Positions 55,212 through 62,908 of a stretch of 64,000 nt of DNA are shown one piece after another. Both the position numbers and the translations under genes were made by a program. How positions within the stretch are numbered: position 1 is the stretch's first letter; each line of letters begins with the position of its first letter. Where the stretch lies: contig CAMJFC010000003.1 of NCBI GenBank assembly GCA_946404865.1, positions 1-64,000 on the forward strand, given 5' to 3'. Under the pieces are notes generated by a model. It ran no database searches and was not told where the DNA came from. It was given only the letters and a program-made list of their open reading frames with translations. This DNA is from an uncultured Prevotellaceae bacterium. GTDB lineage: Bacteria; Bacteroidota; Bacteroidia; Bacteroidales; Bacteroidaceae.

Positions 55212-55410
55212 AAAAAAAGTGCGCCGCAACTCTCAACGAGCTGTGGCGCACGAGCCTATGTTTAACTAAAAATCCTTTTCAAAAAATCAATGAAAACCTC
55301 ACGGCCTCCATTGTTGTCCAATTAAACAATCTTAATTTAATTACCTTAAACCTAATAACTAAAAACCTAAATCTATTACTACTAACCTAAACAATCTATT
55401 AACCTTTTGA
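55212..55410 (-). ncRNA. Candidate small RNA, minus strand, about 195 nt
   Basis: A promoter (-7 CAAAGGTA at 55416-55423, -33 CAAT at 55444-55447, 20 bp apart) faces left, with no minus-strand gene behind it. About 160 bp downstream lies a strong intrinsic terminator whose T tract (CTTTTTTTG) is on the minus strand only. The transcript contains GGAGGCCGTGAGGTTTTC and a hairpin TTTTCA/TGAAAA. No ORF of useful size. The core GGCCGTGAGGT recurs in the candidate at 21713-21856. Confidence 0.55.
55219..55251 (-). terminator. Leftward intrinsic terminator
   Basis: GTGCGCCGCA (55219-55228) pairs with TGTGGCGCAC (55242-55251) with one wobble. On the minus strand it is followed by CTTTTTTTG; on the plus strand there is no T tract. 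Confidence 0.75.
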
Positions 55411-55415
55411 CAATG

Positions 55416-55447
55416 CAAAGGTACAACGAAAATGAGCCGTTTGCAAT
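55416..55447 (-). promoter_or_regulatory. Promoter of the candidate small RNA
   Basis: Plus-strand CAAAGGTA (55416-55423) is the minus TACCTTTG box; CAAT (55444-55447, minus ATTG) is 20 bp away. Confidence 0.6.
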
Positions 55448-55537
55448 ACTTTTTACCCCATTTTTCACAAAAATAGGCTCATTCTTGATTTAAATCAAGC
55501 GTTGTGTGCGCAAACAGCGATTTTTTTTGTTATTTTT

Positions 55538-55568
55538 TTTGTGCAAACCGCATTTTTCCGTATCTTTG
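55538..55568 (+). promoter_or_regulatory. Promoter of the glycosyltransferase pair
   Basis: TTTG (55538-55541) and TATCTTTG (55561-55568) 19 bp apart. Leader of about 18 nt. Confidence 0.8.
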
Positions 55569-55590
55569 TCGTATTGAAAAAATCGAAAAT

Positions 55591-56865
55591 ATGAGAGTTC
55601 TGATTGTTAATACCAGTGAGCGTACGGGTGGTGCTGCTTTGGCGGCCAACCGCTTGATGGAGGCCCTCAATAATAATGGGGTGAAAGCAAAGATGTTGGT
55701 GCGCGATAAAGACACCGACCAAATCACCGTAGTGGGATTAGGCAAAGGCCTGGCCGGAAGTTTGAAATTTCTTTGGGAGCGTTGGACCATCTATTGGAAT
55801 CTGCGCCTTTCGCGCAACCGGCTGTTTGAAATCGACATCGCCAATACGGGCTATGACATCACTACACTGCGCGAGTTCAAGGAGGCTGATGTCATCCATC
55901 TCAACTGGATCAATCAGGGCATGCTCTCTATCGATGGCATCAGAAAAATATTAGAGTCAGGGAAACCTGTGGTGTGGACCATGCACGATGCCTGGCCGGC
56001 CACTGCCATCTGCCATTATACTCAAGGTTGTAAGGCTTATACCGCAACGTGCCGCAACTGTAAGATGTTGCCCGACGGAGGCGGTCCCAAAGATCTGGCT
56101 TACCGCGTGTGGAAGAAAAAAGCTGCTATGCTCGACGGACAGCACATCTCGTTCGTTACCTGTAGCCGATGGCTGGAAGGACTGGCCAAAAAGAGCGGAC
56201 TGCTCACAGGCCAGTCGGTTACGGCCATTCCTAATCCCATCGACACGCGCGTGTTCTGCAAGAAAGACCAACAGGAGGCACGCAAACGTGCAGGACTGCC
56301 GCTTGACAAAAAAATTATCCTCTTCGTGTCGCAGCGGGTCAACGACCGGCGTAAAGGCATGGACTTTATGATTGAAGCCATCGACAAACTGACAGCAGAG
56401 CATCCCGAGATGAAGGAAGGTACGGCTGTGGCTATCCTCGGCGGTCATTCTGAGGACTTCACGGGCCATCTCCGTCTGCCCGCTTATCCGCTCGGATATG
56501 TCAGCGATGAGAAGAAAATCGTTGATGTCTATAACTCTGCCGATGTGTTTGTGCTGCCGTCACTGGAGGACAACCTGCCCAATACCGTCATGGAGGCCAT
56601 GGCGTGTGGAGTGCCTTGCGTGGGATTCAAAGTGGGTGGCATCACCGAGGAAATAGACCATGAGAAGAATGGCTATGTGGCGGAATACCGCGACTCGTCC
56701 GATTTGGCTAAGGGCATCTATTGGGTGATGAAAGAGGCCGACCGTGAGGCGCTGAGCGACAATGCGGTCAAGAAAGTGGCCTCGTCGTATTCGCAGCATA
56801 ACATTGCCTTGAAATACATTGAGGTGTATAACCACGCCTTGGCTTTCAAAAATTATAAGTTATGA
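55591..56865 (+). CDS. Family 4 glycosyltransferase
   Basis: A 424-residue cytoplasmic GT-B enzyme. The N-terminal acceptor domain starts MRVLIVNTSERTGGAALAA; the C-terminal donor domain has ILFVSQRVNDRRKG, LPSLEDNLPNTVMEAMACGVPCV (the GT4 EX7E region) and GGITEEIDHEKNG. A cysteine cluster (HYTQGCKAYTATCRNCKML, about 150-168) resembles that of colanic acid or capsule transferases. The start at 55591 follows the promoter. It overlaps the next glycosyltransferase by 4 bp, so they likely build the same surface glycan. Confidence 0.9.
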   Translation: MRVLIVNTSERTGGAALAANRLMEALNNNGVKAKMLVRDKDTDQITVVGLGKGLAGSLKFLWERWTIYWNLRLSRNRLFEIDIANTGYDITTLREFKEADVIHLNWINQGMLSIDGIRKILESGKPVVWTMHDAWPATAICHYTQGCKAYTATCRNCKMLPDGGGPKDLAYRVWKKKAAMLDGQHISFVTCSRWLEGLAKKSGLLTGQSVTAIPNPIDTRVFCKKDQQEARKRAGLPLDKKIILFVSQRVNDRRKGMDFMIEAIDKLTAEHPEMKEGTAVAILGGHSEDFTGHLRLPAYPLGYVSDEKKIVDVYNSADVFVLPSLEDNLPNTVMEAMACGVPCVGFKVGGITEEIDHEKNGYVAEYRDSSDLAKGIYWVMKEADREALSDNAVKKVASSYSQHNIALKYIEVYNHALAFKNYKL

Positions 56866-57647
56866 TCACCATCACGGTGATTACCGTCACGTGGCAGGCG
56901 GCTGACGTGCTGCCCCCTACGCTCGATAGCGTGGCGGAGCAGACGCACAGCGCAGTGGAGCACTTGATTATCGACGGTGCATCGAAAGATGGAACGCTCG
57001 AATTGGCGTATCAGTACCAAAAGGCTGCCAGTCGGAAGACTGACGGCCATCAGGTGATTGTCTGTTCTGAGCCCGACCGTGGGCTTTACGATGCGATGAA
57101 CAAAGGACTGGCAAAGGCCACGGGCGACTATGTCATCTTTTTGAATGCCGGCGACCGTCTTGCTACACCTGATACGTTGGAACGGGTGGCAGCAGTAGCC
57201 ATGTGTGGGGGCGACGGTGAGTTGCCGGGCGTGATTTATGGCGATACCCATCTGATTGATGAGAAGGGACACGACCTCGGTCCAAGGCGCTTGCGCCCGC
57301 CTAAGCAACTCACATGGCGCTCGTTCCGGTGGGGTATGTTGGTCTGCCATCAAGCGTTTTATGCGCGTACCGACATCGCCCGCTCGTTGCCTTACAACCT
57401 TGACTATCGCTATTCGGCTGATGTCGATTGGTGTATCAGGGTAATGAAAGAGGCGCAACGTCTGAAGGCTCCTTTGGTATCTGTGGATGGCGTAGTGGCT
57501 TTGTTTTTGGAGGGAGGGCAGACCACGGCGCACCATCGTGACTCGCTCAAAGAGCGCTTTCGGGTCATGCGAAAGCATTATGGACTGCTTACCACGATGC
57601 TGATGCACGGGTGGTTTATCATAAGAAATGCCAGACCTCGAAGATGA
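56862..57647 (+). CDS. Family 2 glycosyltransferase
   Basis: A 261-residue GT-A enzyme. ITVITVTWQAADVLPPTLDSV start, IIDGASKDGTLE, SEPDRGLYDAMNKGL and FLNAGDRL (DxD-like site replaced by AGD, as in WcaA-type enzymes) are typical of family 2. No membrane segment. Its last codons form one arm of the terminator. The sugar and acceptor cannot be told. Confidence 0.88.
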   Translation: MITITVITVTWQAADVLPPTLDSVAEQTHSAVEHLIIDGASKDGTLELAYQYQKAASRKTDGHQVIVCSEPDRGLYDAMNKGLAKATGDYVIFLNAGDRLATPDTLERVAAVAMCGGDGELPGVIYGDTHLIDEKGHDLGPRRLRPPKQLTWRSFRWGMLVCHQAFYARTDIARSLPYNLDYRYSADVDWCIRVMKEAQRLKAPLVSVDGVVALFLEGGQTTAHHRDSLKERFRVMRKHYGLLTTMLMHGWFIIRNARPRR

Positions 57648-57655
57648 GGCCTGGC
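57630..57655 (+). terminator. Terminator of the glycosyltransferase pair
   Basis: GCCAGACCTC (57630-57639) and GAGGCCTGGC (57646-57655) pair with one wobble around a 6-base loop, followed by ACTTTTTTT. The stop codon (57645-57647) lies inside the hairpin. Confidence 0.88.
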
Positions 57656-57686
57656 ACTTTTTTTGATGTGTTCTTTGAAATATGGG

Positions 57687-58643
57687 TTATGAGTATTTCA
57701 GTAATTGTCCGGGACGGATACGCAAGTCTTTGCCCAAGTGGTTCATCTCTGCCAATTTCTCAACAGTGATATTGTATTTGCGGGCGATAGAGTAAGCCGT
57801 CTCTCCAGCTTGTACCTTATGGAATTTAGCCGCACCGCTGCTGCGCTGCTGGCTCTGTGCAGTGGCGTTGTTGTTGGAAGCACGACCGGTGACATCCTCC
57901 TGACGATAACCGCCGCCGTCGTTCTTGCCACGAAGACGGGTGGCCTGAGCGGATTCGCGGTCGATAGTGCTCTTACGGAAGGTGTAGAAGTCGCCTGTCA
58001 CGTCTTGTGCTTTGAAGTCGAAGAAGAGAGCCGGGTTCAGGGCTACACCGCAGAGGCGTGTCTCGAAGTGCAGGTGTGAACCGGTGCTGCGGCCGGTGTT
58101 ACCACCCAATCCGATGGGGTCGCCTGCGCGGACCACTTGATTCTCGCGTACCAACTGTTTCGACATGTGTCCATAGATGGTCTCCAAACCGTTGTGGTGA
58201 CGGATGACCACATAGTTGCCGTAACCTTTGGCTTCATATTTCACCACACGCACTTTGCCGGAGAAAGCGGCGCGGATGGTATCACCAATATACACCTTGA
58301 TGTCAAGTCCTTTGTGCATACGTCCCCAGCGTGCACCGAAATTGGAGGTGATGACGCGGCTCGGGGTGGGCATGCAGAAATCACGCAGGTCGATGCGGTA
58401 AGACTCAGGCAGTTCGGTGGCTTTATGTGCATAGCGATTATCCCAATCTTGATAGAGGGAAGCAGCAGGAGAGGCAGCCTCTTCGCGCTCCATAATGCTT
58501 TGGAGTGCCAAGGTGTCAACGGCTCTAACTTTCTTGTCAACTGGGGCCTGACGTGCTAAGATGTCTTGACCCATAACTGGTGTTGCCGACAATAATACAA
58601 TTGCCGACAATGCGAGTGTTTTTATTGTTTTCGATAAATGCAT
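57687..58643 (-). CDS. M23 peptidase with C-terminal LysM domain
   Basis: A 318-residue exported protein: signal peptide (about 1-25, ATPVMGQ), linker, an M23/LytM domain (about 90-215) with intact zinc ligands in HKGLDI and SHLHFE and the catalytic YGHM, a low-complexity linker, and one LysM domain (about 270-318, KFHKVQAGETAYSIARKYNI). It should cut peptide crosslinks in the wall, in contrast to the degenerate LytM protein at 53456-55207. Confidence 0.93.
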   Translation of the reverse strand: MHLSKTIKTLALSAIVLLSATPVMGQDILARQAPVDKKVRAVDTLALQSIMEREEAASPAASLYQDWDNRYAHKATELPESYRIDLRDFCMPTPSRVITSNFGARWGRMHKGLDIKVYIGDTIRAAFSGKVRVVKYEAKGYGNYVVIRHHNGLETIYGHMSKQLVRENQVVRAGDPIGLGGNTGRSTGSHLHFETRLCGVALNPALFFDFKAQDVTGDFYTFRKSTIDRESAQATRLRGKNDGGGYRQEDVTGRASNNNATAQSQQRSSGAAKFHKVQAGETAYSIARKYNITVEKLAEMNHLGKDLRIRPGQLLKYS

Positions 58644-58996
58644 AGTCTGTTGTTTAATTGCTTAGAGTGACTTTCAACGGGTTGATTTCTCGAAAATACT
58701 CGGGCGAAAAAAGGACAAACACCGATTATTTTCACAAGAAAATCGTCACTATTTCAACTTTTCGTTTGCAAAGGTAAACGATAATAATGAAATAAAAGCA
58801 CGATTAACAGTCTTTAGTGTCTCTTTAACACACATTTAGATTGTTGGGAGAGGTGTTTTTGGTCGTTCTCGGCATTATTAGACCCATCTTAAAAATCCGT
58901 GTCATCCGTGAAATCCGTTGTGGTTTAGGAGTGGAGGAGTGAAGGAGTGGAGTAGTGAAGACAACAGTTTAAGGTTGAGGTGCAATGTTCAGCATG
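58644..58996. other. Intergenic region with promoter and simple repeats
   Basis: The left part holds the peptidase promoter. Around 58891-58960 are short repeats: ATCCGTG units (three near-copies) followed by GGAGTGGAGGAGTGAAGGAG-type units. No gene is seen. Confidence 0.65.
58769..58776 (-). promoter_or_regulatory. M23/LysM peptidase promoter -7 box
   Basis: CAAAGGTA gives TACCTTTG on the minus strand; leader of about 120 nt. No clear -33. Confidence 0.6.
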
Positions 58997-61096
58997 TTAA
59001 GAGATGGCAGCCCAATTGATGTTGCTCTTGCGCAGTTCTGACAGACGGTTCCAGAGCATCGCATATTCCGAACGCTCACATTTCGGGTCCGCATCGATGA
59101 TTTTCTGTGCCTCGTCGCGGGCCATCTGTACAATCTGTCCGTCGCGGGCGATGTCTGCTATCTTCAGGTCAAAAGCCATGCCGCTCTGTTGGGTACCTTC
59201 TAAGTCGCCTGGGCCTCGCAACTTCAGGTCGGCCTCGGCGATTTGGAATCCGTCGTTGGTGTCGCACATGATGTCAATGCGCCGGCGTGTCTCCTTGCTC
59301 AGTTGGTAAGGCGTGACCAGGATGCAGTATGACTGGTCGGCGCCGCGTCCCACACGGCCGCGCAACTGGTGCAGTTGCGACAAACCGAAACGCTGTGCGT
59401 CGAGGATGACCATCACCGAGGCGTTGGGCACATTCACACCCACTTCTATCACGGTGGTGGCCACGAGTATCTGTGTCTCGCCGTTCACAAACCGTGTCAT
59501 CTCTTCTTCCTTGTCCTTGGGTTTCATCTTGCCGTGAACTTTGCTCAGGCGGAACTCGGCAAACACCTCCTTGAGAGCCTCATAACCCTCCTCCAGATTT
59601 TTTAAATCCATTTTCTCGCTCTCTTGGATGAGCGGGAATACGATGTAAATCTGCCGTCCCATGCGCACCTGGCGGCGGATGCTCTCATAGAGTGATGTGA
59701 TCTGCGTGTCGAAACGGTGCTCGGTCTGTATGGGTTTCCGTCCGGGCGGCAGTTCGTCTATCACACTCACGTCTAAGTCGCCATAGATGGTCATGGCGAG
59801 GGTGCGGGGGATAGGGGTGGCCGTCATCACGAGCACATGGGGCGGGTTTTCGCTCTTAGCCCACAGCTTGGCGCGTTGTGCCACGCCGAAACGGTGTTGC
59901 TCATCCACCACGGCAAAGCCGAGTCGCAGAAACTGCACGGGGTCTTCGATAATGGCGTGGGTGCCCACGAGTATCTGCACACTGCCGTCGGCCAGTCCGT
60001 CGAGCACCTCCTGCCGTCGTTTGCCTTTGACGATGCCCGTGAGCAGTTCCACCCGGATGGGCATGTCGCCCAAGAATGCCTGTATGGTGTTCAGATGTTG
60101 CTCTGCCAGAATTTCCGTGGGTGCCATGATGCACGCCTGATAACCGTTGTCGAGTGCGATGAGCATCGACATCAGCGCCACGAGCGTCTTGCCCGACCCC
60201 ACATCACCTTGGAGCAGGCGGTTCATCTGTTTCCCGCTGCCCATGTCGTGCCGTATCTCGCGGATGACACGTTTCTGTGCGCCGGTCAGTGTGAACGGCA
60301 GGTGGTCGCGGAAGAATCCGTTGAAGAAGTCGCCGACATGTGCGAACACATAACCGCGGTATTTGCGCCGCTGGTCTGCGGCATAGCGCAGGATGTTGAG
60401 TTGCACGTAGAACAGCTCCTCGAACTTCAGCCGCAACCGTGCCCGTTGCATCTCATCGGTGTTTTTGGGGTAGTGTACGTGTCGCAGGGCATCGTCGCGC
60501 GACACCAGGTGCAGTGGCGCTGTGATGAAGGGGGGCAGCGTCTCGGCCATGGGCGAGGGGATGCGCTCGAGCATGTTTTTCATCACACGCTCGATGCTGC
60601 GCGATGTCAGCCCGTTGTTCTTCATCTTCTCCGTCGTGTTGTAGTAGGGCTGCATCCCCATCGTGGTGAGTTGCAACTGGGCGGCCTCTTCCACCTCGGG
60701 ATGGGCTATCTGGAAACGGCCGCTATAGACGGTGGGTTTGCCGAACACGATATATTCGGTGTTCACCTTGTAAGTCTTGGTGACATATTGCGTGCGCGCG
60801 AACCATATTAAATCGACCACCCGGCCGCCATCGTAGAAATGTGCCACCACGCGCTTCTTGCGCGGCCCCATGTCAAACTCCTCAAAACTGAGGATTTTGC
60901 CTTTCAACTGCACAAAAGGCATATCGACCGACAGTTCATCTGAGCGGTAGATGCGACTCCGGTCCACATACTTATAAGGATAGTATTCGATGAGGTCGCC
61001 GAAGGTTTTGATATTCAGCTCTTTGCTCAATATCTCTTTCTTTCTGGGCCCGACTCCGGGCACATACATGACGTCCTGATCGAAAATAGTGGGCAT
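58997..61096 (-). CDS. recG: ATP-dependent DNA helicase RecG
   Basis: A 699-residue branch-migration helicase that regresses stalled forks and processes recombination intermediates. The N-terminal wedge domain (about 1-230), Walker A LLQGDVGSGKTLVA, DEQH box VVDEQHRFG, TATPIPRTLAMT, and the C-terminal LRGRVGRGADQSYC and TRAP-like GPGDLEGTQQSG are all intact. It starts 8 bp after the DJ-1 gene stop and is probably co-transcribed with it. Confidence 0.97.
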   Translation of the reverse strand: MPTIFDQDVMYVPGVGPRKKEILSKELNIKTFGDLIEYYPYKYVDRSRIYRSDELSVDMPFVQLKGKILSFEEFDMGPRKKRVVAHFYDGGRVVDLIWFARTQYVTKTYKVNTEYIVFGKPTVYSGRFQIAHPEVEEAAQLQLTTMGMQPYYNTTEKMKNNGLTSRSIERVMKNMLERIPSPMAETLPPFITAPLHLVSRDDALRHVHYPKNTDEMQRARLRLKFEELFYVQLNILRYAADQRRKYRGYVFAHVGDFFNGFFRDHLPFTLTGAQKRVIREIRHDMGSGKQMNRLLQGDVGSGKTLVALMSMLIALDNGYQACIMAPTEILAEQHLNTIQAFLGDMPIRVELLTGIVKGKRRQEVLDGLADGSVQILVGTHAIIEDPVQFLRLGFAVVDEQHRFGVAQRAKLWAKSENPPHVLVMTATPIPRTLAMTIYGDLDVSVIDELPPGRKPIQTEHRFDTQITSLYESIRRQVRMGRQIYIVFPLIQESEKMDLKNLEEGYEALKEVFAEFRLSKVHGKMKPKDKEEEMTRFVNGETQILVATTVIEVGVNVPNASVMVILDAQRFGLSQLHQLRGRVGRGADQSYCILVTPYQLSKETRRRIDIMCDTNDGFQIAEADLKLRGPGDLEGTQQSGMAFDLKIADIARDGQIVQMARDEAQKIIDADPKCERSEYAMLWNRLSELRKSNINWAAIS

Positions 61097-61104
61097 GATG
61101 GTGT

Positions 61105-61671
61105 TTATTTCTCCATCAGTTTGAGAAACATCATCTGTTCTGCCACGGTGTTGGCGGTCTCCTCGCCTTGGATGGCGCGCAGAACGGCGTAAGAGAACGG
61201 GAGGGCGGCGGCAGGACCGTTGCCGGTGATGATGTTACCGTCCACGGTGTACACCTCTTGTGTGTAGTTCGCGTCGGTGAGGTACTGTTCGAATCCCGGG
61301 TAGCAGGTGGCGTTCCGTCCGCCGCGCAGCAATCCCAGACCGCCCAAAATCAGGGGGGCGGCACAGATGGCACCTGTCAGTTTGCCGCTCTCTGCATGCT
61401 GCTTCACCAGTTCGCACAACTCGCGCTTCTCAAACAGGTTGGATGTGCCGGGCATACCGCCGGGCAGCAACAGAACATCGGCATCCGAAAAGTCTGCCTC
61501 GTCCCATACTTGGTCAGCCACGACGGTGATACCGTGTGCACCGGTTACATTCTCATTGTCGGTGATGCTCACCGTTGTCACATCCACACCGCCGCGGATT
61601 AAAACGTCCACAATGGTCAGAGCCTCAACTTCCTCGAAACCGTTAGCGAGGAAAACATACGCTTTTGCCAT
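61105..61671 (-). CDS. DJ-1/PfpI family protein
   Basis: A 188-residue DJ-1-type protein. The conserved glutamate is in NGFEEVEA and the reactive cysteine in TGAICAAP, with LLLPGGMPGT forming the nucleophile-elbow neighbourhood. Members are deglycase/glyoxalase-like or chaperones; the activity here is open. The start at 61671 (MAKAYVFL) is preferred over one two codons earlier. It heads the transcript leading to recG. Confidence 0.92.
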   Translation of the reverse strand: MAKAYVFLANGFEEVEALTIVDVLIRGGVDVTTVSITDNENVTGAHGITVVADQVWDEADFSDADVLLLPGGMPGTSNLFEKRELCELVKQHAESGKLTGAICAAPLILGGLGLLRGGRNATCYPGFEQYLTDANYTQEVYTVDGNIITGNGPAAALPFSYAVLRAIQGEETANTVAEQMMFLKLMEK

Positions 61672-61725
61672 AATCATGCAATATTTAGTGGGTTAAAATG
61701 AATCGCTTTTTTGTCCTTTGAAGGG

Positions 61726-61757
61726 CAAAGTTACGAAAAGTAAAAAGAAATACCAAA
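61726..61757 (-). promoter_or_regulatory. DJ-1/recG promoter
   Basis: CAAAGTTA (61726-61733) and CAAA (61754-61757) on the plus strand, 20 bp apart. Confidence 0.8.
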
Positions 61758-61781
61758 TGAAACACTCTCTTTTTCCTTTTT

Positions 61782-61815
61782 TTTGATTTTCACGATGAAA
61801 AAACGGTTATCTTTG
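61782..61815 (+). promoter_or_regulatory. nadK distal promoter
   Basis: TTTG (61782-61785) and TATCTTTG (61808-61815) 22 bp apart. Confidence 0.6.
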
Positions 61816-61923
61816 CCATGAAAGGCCGACATCGAGGGGCACGTGCTGCGTGTGCCGACCCTTGAATAAATCTTTTATCATCGGAAAAATGGCTGAAAGT
61901 ATGGTGTTATCAGAAAAAAATCA

Positions 61924-61931
61924 TACCTTTG
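61924..61931 (+). promoter_or_regulatory. nadK proximal promoter -7 box
   Basis: TACCTTTG matches TAnnTTTG; no clear -33. Leader of about 80 nt. Confidence 0.5.
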
Positions 61932-62017
61932 CATTTTAATTGGGAACCCTGGTAAAAACTCAGACACCGTCAACGCGCTTTTTCGATGGGTAAAGAGAAA
62001 GAATCAAACCTATAACT

Positions 62018-62902
62018 ATGTCAGAGCAACAACTCCGTTTCGCCATTTTCGGCAATATCTACCAAGCCAAGAAGTCGATGTCTATCCAAAAGATTCTCGC
62101 CTTCCTCTCCGAACGGGGAGCACGAGTCTATGTGGAAGAAGACTATCACCGGTTTCTGACTGCCGACCAGAAGATTACGGTCGAGGCCGACGGCGTGTTC
62201 CGAGGCCCAGACTTCGAGGCCGACTTCGTCATCTCGATGGGCGGCGACGGCACCTTCCTCAGTGCGGCCAGTCAGGTGGGGCGCAAGTGCATCCCAATCA
62301 TCGGCGTGAACATGGGGCGCTTGGGCTTTCTCGCCTCCATTGCCCCCGACACGGTGGAGGAGGCGTTGCGCGACATCTTCGAGGGCAGCTATCGGGTGGA
62401 TGAGTTACGCACCATACAGGTGGAGGCTGATGGCAGCCTGCTCAGCGACAGTCCCTATGCACTTAATGATATCGCTGTGCTGAAACGTGATAATGCATCG
62501 ATGATTAGCATCCGGGCATACGTGGGCGGTGAGTATCTGATGACCTATCAGGCCGACGGATTGATTGTCAGTACGCCCACGGGCAGCACGGCTTACTCGC
62601 TCTCCAACGGCGGCCCTATCATCGCACCGCAGGCTGGTGCACTGTGTCTCACACCCGTGGCTCCGCACAGCCTGAATGTGCGCCCGTTGGTAATCCCTGA
62701 CGATACGGAGATCACGCTCACCGTGGAGAGCCGCAGCCATCAGTTCCTCGTCGCTATCGACGGACGGTCGGAGAAATGCGCCGAGGGCACGGTGCTCTCC
62801 ATCCGTAAGACCGACTTTCCTGTGCGCGTGGTGAAACGCCATGAACATAAGTATTTCCATACCCTCCGCGAGAAAATGATGTGGGGGATGGACAGAAGAT
62901 GA
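62018..62902 (+). CDS. nadK: NAD kinase
   Basis: A 294-residue NAD kinase making NADP. The catalytic GGDGTFLSAA motif, the NMGRLGFLA block and the NAD-binding TPTGSTAYSLSNGGPII segment are intact. It is followed 6 bp later by the ABC exporter gene. Confidence 0.96.
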   Translation: MSEQQLRFAIFGNIYQAKKSMSIQKILAFLSERGARVYVEEDYHRFLTADQKITVEADGVFRGPDFEADFVISMGGDGTFLSAASQVGRKCIPIIGVNMGRLGFLASIAPDTVEEALRDIFEGSYRVDELRTIQVEADGSLLSDSPYALNDIAVLKRDNASMISIRAYVGGEYLMTYQADGLIVSTPTGSTAYSLSNGGPIIAPQAGALCLTPVAPHSLNVRPLVIPDDTEITLTVESRSHQFLVAIDGRSEKCAEGTVLSIRKTDFPVRVVKRHEHKYFHTLREKMMWGMDRR

Positions 62903-62908
62903 GAATCC

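Larger units (their letters stand above)
55208..55590. other. Intergenic region with a candidate minus-strand RNA
   Basis: AT-rich and without a protein gene. It has a leftward promoter (55416-55447), a leftward terminator (55219-55251) and the rightward promoter of the glycosyltransferase operon (55538-55568). Confidence 0.7.
61672..62017. other. Divergent promoter region between DJ-1 and nadK
   Basis: One leftward promoter (61726-61757) and two rightward -7 boxes (61808-61815 and 61924-61931). Between the latter lies GC-rich sequence with an imperfect hairpin (GGCAC/GTGCC at about 61836-61855). Confidence 0.65.

Noticed and set aside
61818..61865. 15-codon ORF right after the distal nadK promoter
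   Set aside because: Too short and GC-biased; no sign of translation beyond an ATG.
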